NCBI GenBank assembly: GCA_963748405.1
Contig: CAVVIT010000005.1
Location: 496,001 to 560,000 of the forward strand
Direction: 5' to 3'
DNA: 64,000 bases
Source of the DNA: Fen-1273 sp963748405
GTDB taxonomy: Bacteria; Bacteroidota; Ignavibacteria; UBA10030; UBA6906
The translations under genes and the position numbers were made by a program. How positions within the stretch are numbered: the stretch's first letter is position 1; every line of letters begins with the position of its first letter. This document shows, in pieces, positions 25,218 to 33,624 of this stretch. The notes under the pieces are model-generated. The model worked only from the letters and a program-made list of their open reading frames with translations, did not search any database and had not been told where the DNA came from.

Positions 25218-28184
25218 TTAATAGTCCAATTTCACGCCGAAACGGATCTGGCGCGGCGGTCCGAACATTCCGGAATTCCTGCCGAGAGTGGTCGCGTTGT
25301 AGAATGCAACGTACTGGGGACCGTTGTTGATTGCGTCGGCCTGGCCGCTGGGAGTCGCGAACCAGCCGTCGTCCTTCGGATCGCCGGTACGGACAAATGC
25401 GTTGACCGGGTTGTCCGTGCCGAGGAGGTTGATGACATAGACGTAAATGTCGAGGTCCATCCCTCCCACGGACACCGTCTTGTCGATTCGGCCGTCAAGC
25501 TGGAAGAACCAGGGGGTCGTCGATGAACCGATCGGCTCCACGGGAATGCGGAACCGGGGATCGGTCGACTGGGCGTTGCCGCTGATGCGGGGCTCCACAT
25601 CCAGGCGGGTGAAATTGTGCCCGCTGTTGAATGACAGGAGGAGGTTCAATCCGAGCTGCTGGAGGATCGGTCCTCCGTCTCCCTTGGCAAACCGGTAATC
25701 GAAGAGCACGCTTCCGCGGTTCGCCTCGTTGAAGTCGGCCGGGAACGTATAATGCGGCGTCGAGACCACCGAGCCGGCGGACCAGAGACCGGCGGTGCTT
25801 GCCGTGTTCGAGCCCGTGGCGCGGACGTCCGCAAACGTGTAGTTGATCTGCGCGGCGATGCGGTTCACGCGGCGGAGGGCGAACTTCAGCTCGACACCCC
25901 TCGAGGTCGCGAAATCGGCATTCACAAGCGCGCCGTAATTCTGTCCCTCCGATCCGGGAGCGGGAGCAACGTTCACCCACGTCACCTGGTCCTGAATGTC
26001 CTTGTAGAACGCGGTGATGTCGAACGAAGCGAAGTCGCTCACCTGCTGCGAGAATCCCGTCTCATACTGTGTCGTCCGCGTGGGCTTCAGGCCCCATCCC
26101 CACGTCCCGGTGACGAAGTAGCCGCCCTTGATGATGCCGGCCATCTGCGACGCCGAGAGATAGGAATCACGAAGTTCGGTCTGCTGAACGAACTTGCCGT
26201 ACTGCGCGTGGAACACGGTCCGGTCCGTCACAGGGAACGAGAAACCGATGCGCGGGCTCACCTGCGACGTCTTCTCCGTCGGGACGATCTGGTTCGCAAG
26301 GAGCAGTCCGTTGGCGTCAAAGTACAGGTTGCTCGGATCTGCCACGTCCTTGCTGTCCGGGTTGATGTAGTCGTACCGGAGTCCCAGGTTCAGGATGATG
26401 TCCGACAGCTCGATCTTGTCCTGGACGTACGCTGCGGCAAACACCGGCTTGCGCGGTCCGAGGTAATAGAGGGAACCGTTCCGGATCACGTCGCCGTCGA
26501 TCTGGTTTCCGAACACGTCATACCCGTAGCTGTTCGTTCCCGTGCCTCCGAGCTTCAGGAGCGCCAGTTCGAGCGTCGCCGGGTCGGTGTACTGCTGCTG
26601 GAGTTTATACCACTGGAACACGCCGTTCGGGTTGTACTCGCGGATCTTGTACTGCGTGTACTCGCCGCCGAACTTCACTTCGTGCTGCTTCAACTGCGCC
26701 GTGAGGTCTGCGCGGCCGCCGAACGACCTCTGGCTCCTGTTCTCATATCCCGCGATCTGGGTACCCGGCTGGTTAATGCTGAACGCGCCGCCCCAGAGCT
26801 GGTAGGAAGGCCAGTTGAGCGACGGGCCCTCGAGAAGATACCCGAGCGCGGCGTTCGCGGCAGGATTGCCGTACGAAAAGATATTCCCCTGGAGCTGGGG
26901 ATCTTCGCTGAGGAACGTATTCGTATAGTAATTGAAGCTCGCCTCGTAGAATATCGTCGGCGAAAGGACGTGCGAGAACCGGGCGTTCAGGAACCCGTTC
27001 CGCGCGATGTTCAACGGAAGACGCCCCTCGTTCAGTATGTTGGCGAACACCGTCGTGTTCTGGCTCCTGTCATAGGAATAAGAGCCCGACACGCGGAGCT
27101 GTATCGGCGAGAGGTCCAGGAGCGCCGTTCCGCTCATGATCCACGTGTTGTCGCCGCCCCCCTGTGCATTGCCGCTGGGGAGGAAGATGTTGAGAGTGTC
27201 CGGCGCGGCGGTGGCCGCCGTCGGATGGGCCGGCGTCAGTGTCGCCGCCGTCGGGACCCCATTGGCTCCCGTGAAATTCCATCCCGTCCTCACGCCGCCG
27301 ACGTTGGCCTCGACGGTCGGATCGCGGTAGAACGTGTTCTGGATGCTGCCGAAGAGGCGGAGCTTGTTGCCGAGTCCGGGAACCGGTCCGCCCAGTGTCC
27401 CCGTGAAATCCGAATATCCGTAGGAGTTGCCGCCGAGCGCGCTCTTGTTAAATGCCACGTAGCGGTCGGATTCGGCAATCAGCGATGCATTCCAGCGGTC
27501 GGCGCTGCCGGTGCGGAGCTGGGTCTGGACGATGCCGGCGTTTGCCCCGCCGTACTCTGCGTTGAACCCGCCCGCCTGAACCTGTATCTGCTCGACCGCT
27601 TCCGCGGTGACGCTCACCGCGCGGCCGCCGAACATGATGTCGTTCACGCCCACACCTTCGATGCGGTATCCGACCTCATCGGCACGGCCGCCGCGGATGT
27701 AGATCGTGTTCCCCACCGCGACGACGCCCGGCTGGGCGACGATGGCGGAGTTGATTCCGCGGGCCGGTATCTTCTGGAAGAAGTCGGCATCGACGATGCG
27801 GACGGCATTCGTTGCGTTCTTGTTGACCATCGGACGCTCGGCGATAATCTCAACGGTCCCGACCGTCACGCCTTCGGCCGGAAGCTGGAAATTCGCCTCC
27901 GTCGTCAGGTCGTTGTTCACGCGGATATTGGAGAGCGTGATCGTCTGGTAGCCAACGTAGCTCGTCTTCAGCGTGTAGGTACCCGCGGGGATGTTCAGCA
28001 CGGTGTATTCACCTGACACGTTCGTCGCTGCGCCCATCGATGTTCCGAGGACGACGACGTTTGCTCCCACGAGCGGCTCACCCGAGCCTGCATCGACCAC
28101 TTTGCCCTTGATCTTCCCTGATGCGAACATCAGGCCCGGAACAAGAGCCGTGATCAACAGAAGAAACAAAAGCTTACGTTGCAT
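25218..28184 (-). CDS. TonB-dependent receptor with carboxypeptidase-regulatory-like N-terminal domain
   Basis: This 988-residue protein has a signal peptide (residues 1-22), a CarboxypepD_reg-like domain (about 23-110, GKIKGKVVDAGSGEPLVGAN), a plug domain (about 115-235, with NTIYIRGGRADEVGYRIEG), and a 22-strand beta-barrel ending in the aromatic residue Tyr (RFGVKLDY). It would import a ligand across the outer membrane using TonB energy. It resembles SusC-like receptors in its N-terminal domain, but no SusD gene is present. I chose the ATG at 28184 because AAGGAGG stands 7 nt upstream and the signal peptide starts there. It is the first gene of the envelope operon. Confidence 0.92.
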   Translation of the reverse strand: MQRKLLFLLLITALVPGLMFASGKIKGKVVDAGSGEPLVGANVVVLGTSMGAATNVSGEYTVLNIPAGTYTLKTSYVGYQTITLSNIRVNNDLTTEANFQLPAEGVTVGTVEIIAERPMVNKNATNAVRIVDADFFQKIPARGINSAIVAQPGVVAVGNTIYIRGGRADEVGYRIEGVGVNDIMFGGRAVSVTAEAVEQIQVQAGGFNAEYGGANAGIVQTQLRTGSADRWNASLIAESDRYVAFNKSALGGNSYGYSDFTGTLGGPVPGLGNKLRLFGSIQNTFYRDPTVEANVGGVRTGWNFTGANGVPTAATLTPAHPTAATAAPDTLNIFLPSGNAQGGGDNTWIMSGTALLDLSPIQLRVSGSYSYDRSQNTTVFANILNEGRLPLNIARNGFLNARFSHVLSPTIFYEASFNYYTNTFLSEDPQLQGNIFSYGNPAANAALGYLLEGPSLNWPSYQLWGGAFSINQPGTQIAGYENRSQRSFGGRADLTAQLKQHEVKFGGEYTQYKIREYNPNGVFQWYKLQQQYTDPATLELALLKLGGTGTNSYGYDVFGNQIDGDVIRNGSLYYLGPRKPVFAAAYVQDKIELSDIILNLGLRYDYINPDSKDVADPSNLYFDANGLLLANQIVPTEKTSQVSPRIGFSFPVTDRTVFHAQYGKFVQQTELRDSYLSASQMAGIIKGGYFVTGTWGWGLKPTRTTQYETGFSQQVSDFASFDITAFYKDIQDQVTWVNVAPAPGSEGQNYGALVNADFATSRGVELKFALRRVNRIAAQINYTFADVRATGSNTASTAGLWSAGSVVSTPHYTFPADFNEANRGSVLFDYRFAKGDGGPILQQLGLNLLLSFNSGHNFTRLDVEPRISGNAQSTDPRFRIPVEPIGSSTTPWFFQLDGRIDKTVSVGGMDLDIYVYVINLLGTDNPVNAFVRTGDPKDDGWFATPSGQADAINNGPQYVAFYNATTLGRNSGMFGPPRQIRFGVKLDY

Positions 28185-28264
28185 ATTGTACCTCCTTATG
28201 TGTTGGCTGGGTTGCTTACCACGGGTGAATCCAGGTAGTAAAGCCCCTGTGTTGCAGTCCGGAG

Positions 28265-28298
28265 AAAAAAAAGAAAACTCCAGCCGGGCGACCGGCTG
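28265..28298 (-). terminator. Intrinsic terminator inside the TonB-receptor leader (candidate attenuator)
   Basis: On the minus strand CAGCCGG (28298-28292) pairs with CCGGCTG (28287-28281) over a 4-nt loop, followed by a tract of four U, one C and eight U (28277-28265). It lies about 80 nt before the receptor ATG and 300 nt after the promoter, so it can only act as a leader terminator. Confidence 0.6.
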
Positions 28299-28542
28299 TC
28301 TACCGCTCATCGTCCCCGGGAAAATGAAGTGTAGCTCACGCTGTATGCATCCGATCCGGACATTCAAGGACAGAGCGGCGTGGAGACTGGAAGTGGAAAG
28401 TCGCTGACTGTACAACGCTCCGATCACCGGAGAGGCACAAGAGCCCCCTGTGTCGCGACGCACACAAAACCGATGATCTCAAGCACAGATTGTAGAACAG
28501 GTATGAAGTTTGGAATGTAGTATCAATTACCCCCGGGCTTCT

Positions 28543-28552
28543 TCACCTCCTT
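28543..28552 (-). promoter_or_regulatory. Orphan Shine-Dalgarno AAGGAGGTGA in the leader
   Basis: The minus strand carries a 10-nt perfect complement to the usual 16S rRNA 3' end, but no start codon lies 5-10 nt downstream. The nearest is a TTG 16 nt on (28526) that opens a 15-codon frame ending at TGA. It may serve a leader peptide or ribosome standby. Confidence 0.35.
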
Positions 28553-28606
28553 TTGTGTTGATTTCTGCTACGGTATCAGGATGGAAGGACTACGTTGATT
28601 AAAATG

Positions 28607-28635
28607 AATATAAATACCGAGGTTGTCTTTGTCAA
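28607..28635 (-). promoter_or_regulatory. Promoter of the TonB-receptor operon
   Basis: On the minus strand TTGACA (28635-28630), a 17-bp spacer and TATATT (28612-28607) give a near-consensus housekeeping promoter in an AT-rich island between serA and the receptor. Transcription is expected to start near 28600. Confidence 0.75.
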
Positions 28636-28646
28636 GAGTAAAACCG

Positions 28647-28673
28647 AAAAAAAGGAAAGAATTCCGCGATTCT
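28647..28673 (-). terminator. Weak intrinsic terminator after serA
   Basis: A 5-bp stem (AGAAT 28673-28669 with ATTCT 28662-28658) is followed by UUUCC and seven U (28653-28647) on the minus strand, 2 nt after the serA stop. It would end the very long ribosomal-protein superoperon. Confidence 0.4.
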
Positions 28674-28675
28674 GC

Positions 28676-30259
28676 CTACCTGTCAAGGTGGACGGCTTTC
28701 AGCCCCGAAACCCCGTCCAGGCTGACAAGCTCGGCCAGGGCCGCCGGAGGGATGGTACTGTCGATGTTCATGACTGTCAACGCATTAGCGCCCACCGCCG
28801 ACCGTCCGAGTGAAACACCGGCAATATTGACATCGTGCTTTGCCAGCACGGATCCGACCCTGGCAAGCATCCCCGGACGGTCCACATTGGTATAGATGAG
28901 GAGGTCTCCCTCCGGTTTTACCTCGAAACGGAACCCGTCGATCGTGACGAGCCGGACGGACGAGGAGCCGAAAACAGTCCCCGCGCACTCCTTGACTTCC
29001 CTGTCCGTCACGTACCGGACGCTGAGGAGGTTCGGGTAATTCCCCCCTTCCGGCTCACGCATTTCCCCGACGGCCAGGCCGAGCTCCTCGGCAAGGAACG
29101 GTGCATTGATGAAATTGACGGGTTCGGGCTGGCTGTGCGAGAGGATTCCTTTGAGCACACCCGCCTTCATCAGTTCGATCGCGGAGGTGACGATGTCGCC
29201 GGAAGCCGCAACGGTCACGCGCTTCAGTTTCCCCGCGGCAAGCTGGGCGGCGATGTGCCCGAGCTTCTCCGCGAGCGTGATGTACGGCCGGACCTCCTCC
29301 TTGAGCGTCAGGAGCATCGCGCTCCCGTTCACGACGCCGGCATATGCGCGTCCGTGCAGCGCGTCCGCGATTTCGTGCGCAATCTGCACAGCCACCTTCT
29401 CCTGAGCCTCCTCCGTCGACGCCCCGAGGTGGGGTGTCGCAATCACCCTGGGGTGGAGCAGGAGCGGGTTCCCCTTCGGCGGCTCCTTCTCGAACACATC
29501 AAGCGCCGCACCGCCGACGTGCCCCGATTCCAGCGCACGGAGAAGCGCCCCCTCGTCGATGATCCCTCCCCTGGCGCAGTTGACGACCCTGACCCCTTTT
29601 TTGCATTTCGCAAGCGTCTCGTCGTTCAGCAGCCCGCGCGTTTCTGGGGTGAGGGGGGTATGGACGGTGATGAAATCGGCGCGGCGGAAGAGCTCGGAAA
29701 GGTTGACGAGCTCGATGCCGAGCCGGGAGGCCGCGTCGGGAGCCAGCACGGGGTCGTAGCCGAGGATCTTCATGCCGAGGCCGTGGCACCTCGAGGCAAC
29801 CTCGCGCCCGATCTTTCCGAGACCCACGACACCGACGGTCTTCTCGAAAACTTCCGTCCCGGTGAATTTCTTCCGCTCCCACTCCCCCTTCATGAGGCTC
29901 ATGTGCGCCTGCGGGATGTTCCGTGCGAGCGAGAGCATCATCGACACCGTATGCTCCGCCGCCGAGACAGTGTTCCCCCCGGGAGTGTTCATCACGAGTA
30001 TCCCCTTCCGGGTTGCAGCGTCGAGATCAATGTTGTCGACGCCGGTCCCCGCCCTCCCCACCACCTTCATCCGCGAGGCTTTGCCGATGACCTCCGCGGT
30101 GACTTTCGTCGCGCTGCGCACGACGAGCCCGTCGTACTCCCCGACAATTGCCAGGAGGTCCGCGGGGGAGAGCCCCGGACGGTTGTCGACGGTGAATCCT
30201 TCGTGCTCGAGTATGTCGATGCAGGTCTGTTCGAGCTGATCGCTGATGAGGATCTTCAT
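28676..30259 (-). CDS. serA: D-3-phosphoglycerate dehydrogenase
   Basis: This 527-residue enzyme has the long SerA form: a catalytic domain, an NAD-binding Rossmann domain with VGVVGLGKIGREVASRC, the catalytic Arg/Glu/His in NCARGGIIDEGAL and ATPHLGASTEEAQ, an allosteric substrate-binding domain, and a C-terminal ACT domain (VDRPGMLARVGSVLAKHDVNI) that usually senses serine. It oxidises 3-phosphoglycerate as the first step of serine synthesis. I chose the ATG at 30259, which abuts the aminotransferase stop (ATGACATG). Together with that gene it supplies serine, and the genes follow directly from engB and rplQ. Confidence 0.95.
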   Translation of the reverse strand: MKILISDQLEQTCIDILEHEGFTVDNRPGLSPADLLAIVGEYDGLVVRSATKVTAEVIGKASRMKVVGRAGTGVDNIDLDAATRKGILVMNTPGGNTVSAAEHTVSMMLSLARNIPQAHMSLMKGEWERKKFTGTEVFEKTVGVVGLGKIGREVASRCHGLGMKILGYDPVLAPDAASRLGIELVNLSELFRRADFITVHTPLTPETRGLLNDETLAKCKKGVRVVNCARGGIIDEGALLRALESGHVGGAALDVFEKEPPKGNPLLLHPRVIATPHLGASTEEAQEKVAVQIAHEIADALHGRAYAGVVNGSAMLLTLKEEVRPYITLAEKLGHIAAQLAAGKLKRVTVAASGDIVTSAIELMKAGVLKGILSHSQPEPVNFINAPFLAEELGLAVGEMREPEGGNYPNLLSVRYVTDREVKECAGTVFGSSSVRLVTIDGFRFEVKPEGDLLIYTNVDRPGMLARVGSVLAKHDVNIAGVSLGRSAVGANALTVMNIDSTIPPAALAELVSLDGVSGLKAVHLDR

Positions 30260-30260
30260 G

Positions 30261-31424
30261 TCATGCCCCCGTACGCTTTCGTTCGAGAAAAAACCTGTGT
30301 GCCGCCGCAACTCCCGAGCCCGCCTCGAACGCCCCACCGCCGGAGGCAAGCGCGCGTTCGAGCGCCGCGACGGCGGTGATCATGTCGATCTCGTCGAAAT
30401 ATCCAAGATGGGCGATCCGGACGAGCTTCCCGGCATATTCTCCCTGCCCTCCGCCGAACGTGACCCCGCTTTCCTCGCGCAGCGACGCGGCAAACGCCTC
30501 CCAGGCGACTCCCGGGGGGAGGCAGACCGCGGTGACGGAATCGGAAGGGGAATCGGACAGCAGCCGGAGTCCCAGGGCCGCCACACCGGAGCGGAGCCCC
30601 CCGGCAAGCCGCCGGTGACGCGCCCAGACGTTTTCGATCCCCTCTTCACGGATCCGTGCAAGCGATGCATCGGCTCCCCGCACGAGCGATATGGCGGGAG
30701 TCCACGGGGTATCCCCCCGTTCCCGCGCGCGGATGGCCCTCCCCAGGTCAAAATAGAACTTCGGCATCCGGGAGTTCCCGATCGCCGCAAGCGCCTTCCC
30801 GCCGAGCGCGACGAACGCGAGTCCCGGAGGGATCATCAGCCCCTTCTGCGATCCCGTCACGCAGACGTCGACGCCCCACTCGTCCATCCTGAGCTCAAGA
30901 GCGCCGACCGAGGAGATGCCGTCGACGCAGACGAGCGCATCGGAGTTCTCCCGGATGACGCCGGCCAGCGTGCGGATGTCCAGGGCGGTCCCCGTCGAAG
31001 TCTCGCAGTGGGTGAGGACCACGCCCTTCGCGTGCGGGTGCGCGCGGAGGGCGTCCCGCAGGGGGGCGGGGCCGACCGCCTTCCCCCACGGGGTGCGTAT
31101 CTCGACGGCCTCCAGGCCGAACGCACGCGGCATCTCCACCCATCGTCCGCCGAACTTCCCCCCGTTGACAGCGATGACCGGGTCGCCAGGGGAGAACAGA
31201 CTCTGAAACACCGCCTCCATCCCCCCCGTCCCCGAGCAGGTGAGCGTCAGAACGGGAAAGCGGGTCTGGAAGAGGTACTGCAGGTTGGCATCCACCCGCT
31301 TGAGGACGGCCCGGAACGCGGCGGTGCGGTGATGGATGAGCGGTTCGGCCATGCGCAGCATGACGTCCGCGGGAACAGGAGTCGGGCCAGGTGTGAAGAT
31401 CCGGGGTTTTGGAGCGTCAGTCAA
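30261..31424 (-). CDS. Class V PLP-dependent aminotransferase (phosphoserine/alanine-glyoxylate type)
   Basis: This 387-residue protein is a fold-type I aminotransferase. It starts with the family signature RIFTPGPTPVPADVM, binds PLP through SGTGGMEAVFQ and CVDGISSVGALE, and carries the Schiff-base Lys in TGSQKGLMIPPG. The family includes serine-glyoxylate and alanine-glyoxylate aminotransferases and the alternative phosphoserine aminotransferase used by some deep-branching bacteria. Its position directly before serA points to phosphoserine formation; this is inference. It starts at TTG 31424, overlapping the engB stop by 8 bp, with no other start that keeps the TPGPT signature. Confidence 0.85.
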   Translation of the reverse strand: MTDAPKPRIFTPGPTPVPADVMLRMAEPLIHHRTAAFRAVLKRVDANLQYLFQTRFPVLTLTCSGTGGMEAVFQSLFSPGDPVIAVNGGKFGGRWVEMPRAFGLEAVEIRTPWGKAVGPAPLRDALRAHPHAKGVVLTHCETSTGTALDIRTLAGVIRENSDALVCVDGISSVGALELRMDEWGVDVCVTGSQKGLMIPPGLAFVALGGKALAAIGNSRMPKFYFDLGRAIRARERGDTPWTPAISLVRGADASLARIREEGIENVWARHRRLAGGLRSGVAALGLRLLSDSPSDSVTAVCLPPGVAWEAFAASLREESGVTFGGGQGEYAGKLVRIAHLGYFDEIDMITAVAALERALASGGGAFEAGSGVAAAHRFFLERKRTGA

Positions 31425-32004
31425 GGTGGGCGGCGATGCAGTGGAGAACTTCGGATTTTCCGACGCCGCTGACGGAGGAGACGGGAATGATCTCCTTGCA
31501 GTGGGCGAAACGGGCGAAGTGTTCCTTTGCAGCCGAAATGAACCGCGGCATCTTGCTCGCCGGCAGCTTGTCGGCCTTCGTCAGCGCGATGACGAACGGT
31601 ATGCCGTAGTAATCAAGCCATCCCACCATCATCAGGTCGAGCTCGGTGGGCTCGTGGCGCGCGTCGATGAGCTGGATGACAAGCGCCAGCTCCTTGCGCG
31701 ACTTCAGGTACTGTTCGATGAGCTTCCCCCAGCTCGAGCGGATCTGCTCGGGGAGCTTGGCGTAGCCGTACCCGGGAAGGTCGACGAAATACCACTGCCT
31801 GTTGATGGCGTAGTAGTTGAGCTCGCGGGTTTTCCCCGGCTCCGCGCTTGCACGCGCGAGCGACTTCCGCCCGCACAGCTTGTTCAGGAGAGAGGACTTG
31901 CCGACGTTCGAGCGGCCCAGGAACGCAATCTCCTTCAGCCCGTCTTTCGGGAGCTGCCGGAGATTTGCGGCACCAAGAACAAATTCAGCGGAGGTGATTT
32001 TCAT
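31417..32004 (-). CDS. engB: Ribosome biogenesis GTPase EngB (YihA/YsxC)
   Basis: This 195-residue protein is a TRAFAC GTPase with G1 GRSNVGKSS (residues 31-39), a G2 region around PGKTRELNYY, G3 DLPGYGYAKLP, G4 TKADKL and G5 near VSSVSGVGKSE. EngB binds late assembly intermediates of the large ribosomal subunit. It starts 24 bp after rplQ and ends inside the aminotransferase start, so it is joined to the ribosomal-protein operon. No clear ribosome-binding site precedes the ATG. Confidence 0.95.
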   Translation of the reverse strand: MKITSAEFVLGAANLRQLPKDGLKEIAFLGRSNVGKSSLLNKLCGRKSLARASAEPGKTRELNYYAINRQWYFVDLPGYGYAKLPEQIRSSWGKLIEQYLKSRKELALVIQLIDARHEPTELDLMMVGWLDYYGIPFVIALTKADKLPASKMPRFISAAKEHFARFAHCKEIIPVSSVSGVGKSEVLHCIAAHLD

Positions 32005-32028
32005 GGCGAAGGACGGGGAGGGGCCCGT

Positions 32029-32571
32029 TCAGTGCGACCCTGCGGCCCCTGCTTCCGGCGCGGCCTCCTTTTTTGCGGGTGCGGCGCTGTCTGCGGCGGG
32101 GGCGGCCTTTTTCTTCGACGGAGCGCGGCGCGGCTGTTTCTTCGCTTTCGGCGCAGCCGGCTTCTTCTCCGAGGGTTCCTGTCCCGCGTTGAAATCGACG
32201 AGCTCGATGACCGCCATCTCCGCACCGTCGCCTAACCGCTGGCCGAGCTTGACGATCCGGGTATAGCCGCCGGCGCGGCCGGCAACCCGTGCCGCGATCG
32301 TCCCGAACAGCTCGCCGATCACCTCGCGGTCCTTGATCAGCCTGCCCACTTCGCGGCGGGCGTGAACGCCCGCGGCGGGGGCGTCGGCCTTCGCGACGGC
32401 GTTCTTGGCGCGCGTGATGAGCTTCTCCACCAGCATCCGCGTTTCCTTCGCCTTGGCGACGGTCGTCGTTATTTTCTTGTGGCGGAGCAGCGCCGTGGAG
32501 AGCGCGGCGAGCGTCGCCCGGCGGTGGCTTGCGGTGCGTTTGAGCTTACGGCCTGATTTGCGGTGTCGCAT
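32029..32571 (-). CDS. rplQ: 50S ribosomal protein L17
   Basis: This 180-residue L17 starts with the conserved MRHRKSGRKLKRTASHRRATL and keeps the family core to about residue 130 (YTRIVKLGQRLGDGAEMAVIE). The last 50 residues are a Lys/Ala/Pro tail not found in the roughly 120-residue L17 of most bacteria. L17 sits near the peptide exit tunnel. It follows rpoA as in the alpha operon and leads into engB. Confidence 0.95.
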   Translation of the reverse strand: MRHRKSGRKLKRTASHRRATLAALSTALLRHKKITTTVAKAKETRMLVEKLITRAKNAVAKADAPAAGVHARREVGRLIKDREVIGELFGTIAARVAGRAGGYTRIVKLGQRLGDGAEMAVIELVDFNAGQEPSEKKPAAPKAKKQPRRAPSKKKAAPAADSAAPAKKEAAPEAGAAGSH

Positions 32572-32620
32572 GGTTGGTATCCGATATCAACAGTGATTGA
32601 CGTTCGCGTGCGTGGAGGAA

Positions 32621-33607
32621 TCACTCCCCTTCTTTCAGGTACTTCGTGACGTCCATGCCGAATGTGAGCTTTTCCGCCTCGATGATCTCCGCAAGCTCGG
32701 CGAGCGATTTCCGGCCGAAATTGCGGAACTTGAGCAGCTCGGATTCGTCGCGGCGCACGAGATCGGCGATGGTCTTGATGTTCGCCGCGCGCAGGCAGTT
32801 GTGCGAGCGGACCGAGAGCTCCAGCTCGTCCACCGGCGTGAGAAGAACCTTCCGGATGCGCGCGAATTCCGCATCCTGCTCCGATTCCTCCTTGGGCGCC
32901 TCCGGCTCCATGTCGAAATTAATGAAGAGCTGGATGTGGTCGCGCAGGATCTTCCCCGCATACGCCAGGGCATCCTCCGGGGTGATGGATCCGTCGGTGT
33001 CGATCTCGATCGTCAGCTTCTCGTAATCGGTCTGCTGTCCGACGCGCGTCGTTTCGACGAAGTAACGGACGTTGACGATCGGCGTGAACACCGAATCGAT
33101 CGGGATGACCCCCAGGGTCTGGTCCGGGGCCTTGTTCTCCTCCGCCACGACGTACCCGATGCCCCGGCCGATCCGCAGGTCCAGCTCGAAATTCGCTTCG
33201 TTGTTCAGCGTCGCGATGTGCATTTTCGGGTTGAGAATCTCCACGTCCGGCGTGGCCTTCTGGATGTCGCCGGCGGTGAAGTCCATCGGCCCCTTCAGGG
33301 GAACGACGACGCGGTTCGTCTTCTTGTTGATGAGCTTCATCCGCACCTGCTTCAGGTTCAGCACCATGTCGGGGACGTCCTCGACGACCCCGGGGATCGT
33401 CGAAAACTCGTGCTGGACACCGTCCACCTTGAATGCGGTGATGGCGAACCCGGGAAGCGAGGAGAGCAGCACCCGCCGCATCGCATTGCCGATAGTCACG
33501 CCGAAGCCTTTTTCCAGGGGCTGGACGATGAACCGTCCGAACGTCGGCGAGTACGTCGACTCGTCGAGCTGGATTTTCTCCGGCATCTGGATCGTTCCTG
33601 TTGTCAT
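32621..33607 (-). CDS. rpoA: RNA polymerase alpha subunit
   Basis: This 328-residue subunit has the N-terminal dimerisation domain (NAMRRVLLSSLPGFAITAFKVDGV) that assembles beta and beta', a linker near residue 240, and the C-terminal domain with HhH helices (LRAANIKTIADLVRRDESELLKFRNFG) that contacts DNA UP elements and activators. Length is normal. It lies between rpsD and rplQ in the alpha-operon order. Confidence 0.98.
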   Translation of the reverse strand: MTTGTIQMPEKIQLDESTYSPTFGRFIVQPLEKGFGVTIGNAMRRVLLSSLPGFAITAFKVDGVQHEFSTIPGVVEDVPDMVLNLKQVRMKLINKKTNRVVVPLKGPMDFTAGDIQKATPDVEILNPKMHIATLNNEANFELDLRIGRGIGYVVAEENKAPDQTLGVIPIDSVFTPIVNVRYFVETTRVGQQTDYEKLTIEIDTDGSITPEDALAYAGKILRDHIQLFINFDMEPEAPKEESEQDAEFARIRKVLLTPVDELELSVRSHNCLRAANIKTIADLVRRDESELLKFRNFGRKSLAELAEIIEAEKLTFGMDVTKYLKEGE

Positions 33608-33624
33608 AGCGTTCCCACCTTCTC

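Larger units (their letters stand above)
28185..28600 (-). promoter_or_regulatory. Long structured 5' leader of the TonB-receptor operon
   Basis: About 415 nt lie between the predicted transcription start (near 28600) and the receptor ATG, with no protein gene in them. The leader holds an orphan Shine-Dalgarno (28543-28552), a small hairpin CTCCG-GTGAT-CGGAG (about 28417-28431), two copies of AGCCCC(C)TGTGTYGC on the plus strand 200 bp apart (28242 and 28442), and an intrinsic terminator (28265-28298). The layout suggests attenuation or a riboswitch-like control. I could not match it to the cobalamin box or other riboswitch signatures I know. Confidence 0.5.

Noticed and set aside
25218..28184. 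SusC/SusD polysaccharide-utilisation locus
   Set aside because: The receptor has the SusC-like N-terminal domain, but no SusD lipoprotein, glycoside hydrolase or hybrid sensor lies nearby.
28185..28600. Cobalamin riboswitch before the TonB receptor
   Set aside because: The B12-box sequence and the typical long arrangement of conserved stems could not be found.
28595..28813. Small + strand frame (72 codons) in the serA/TonB spacer
   Set aside because: It runs into the antisense of serA, has no family similarity, and overlaps the promoter and terminator signals of the minus strand.
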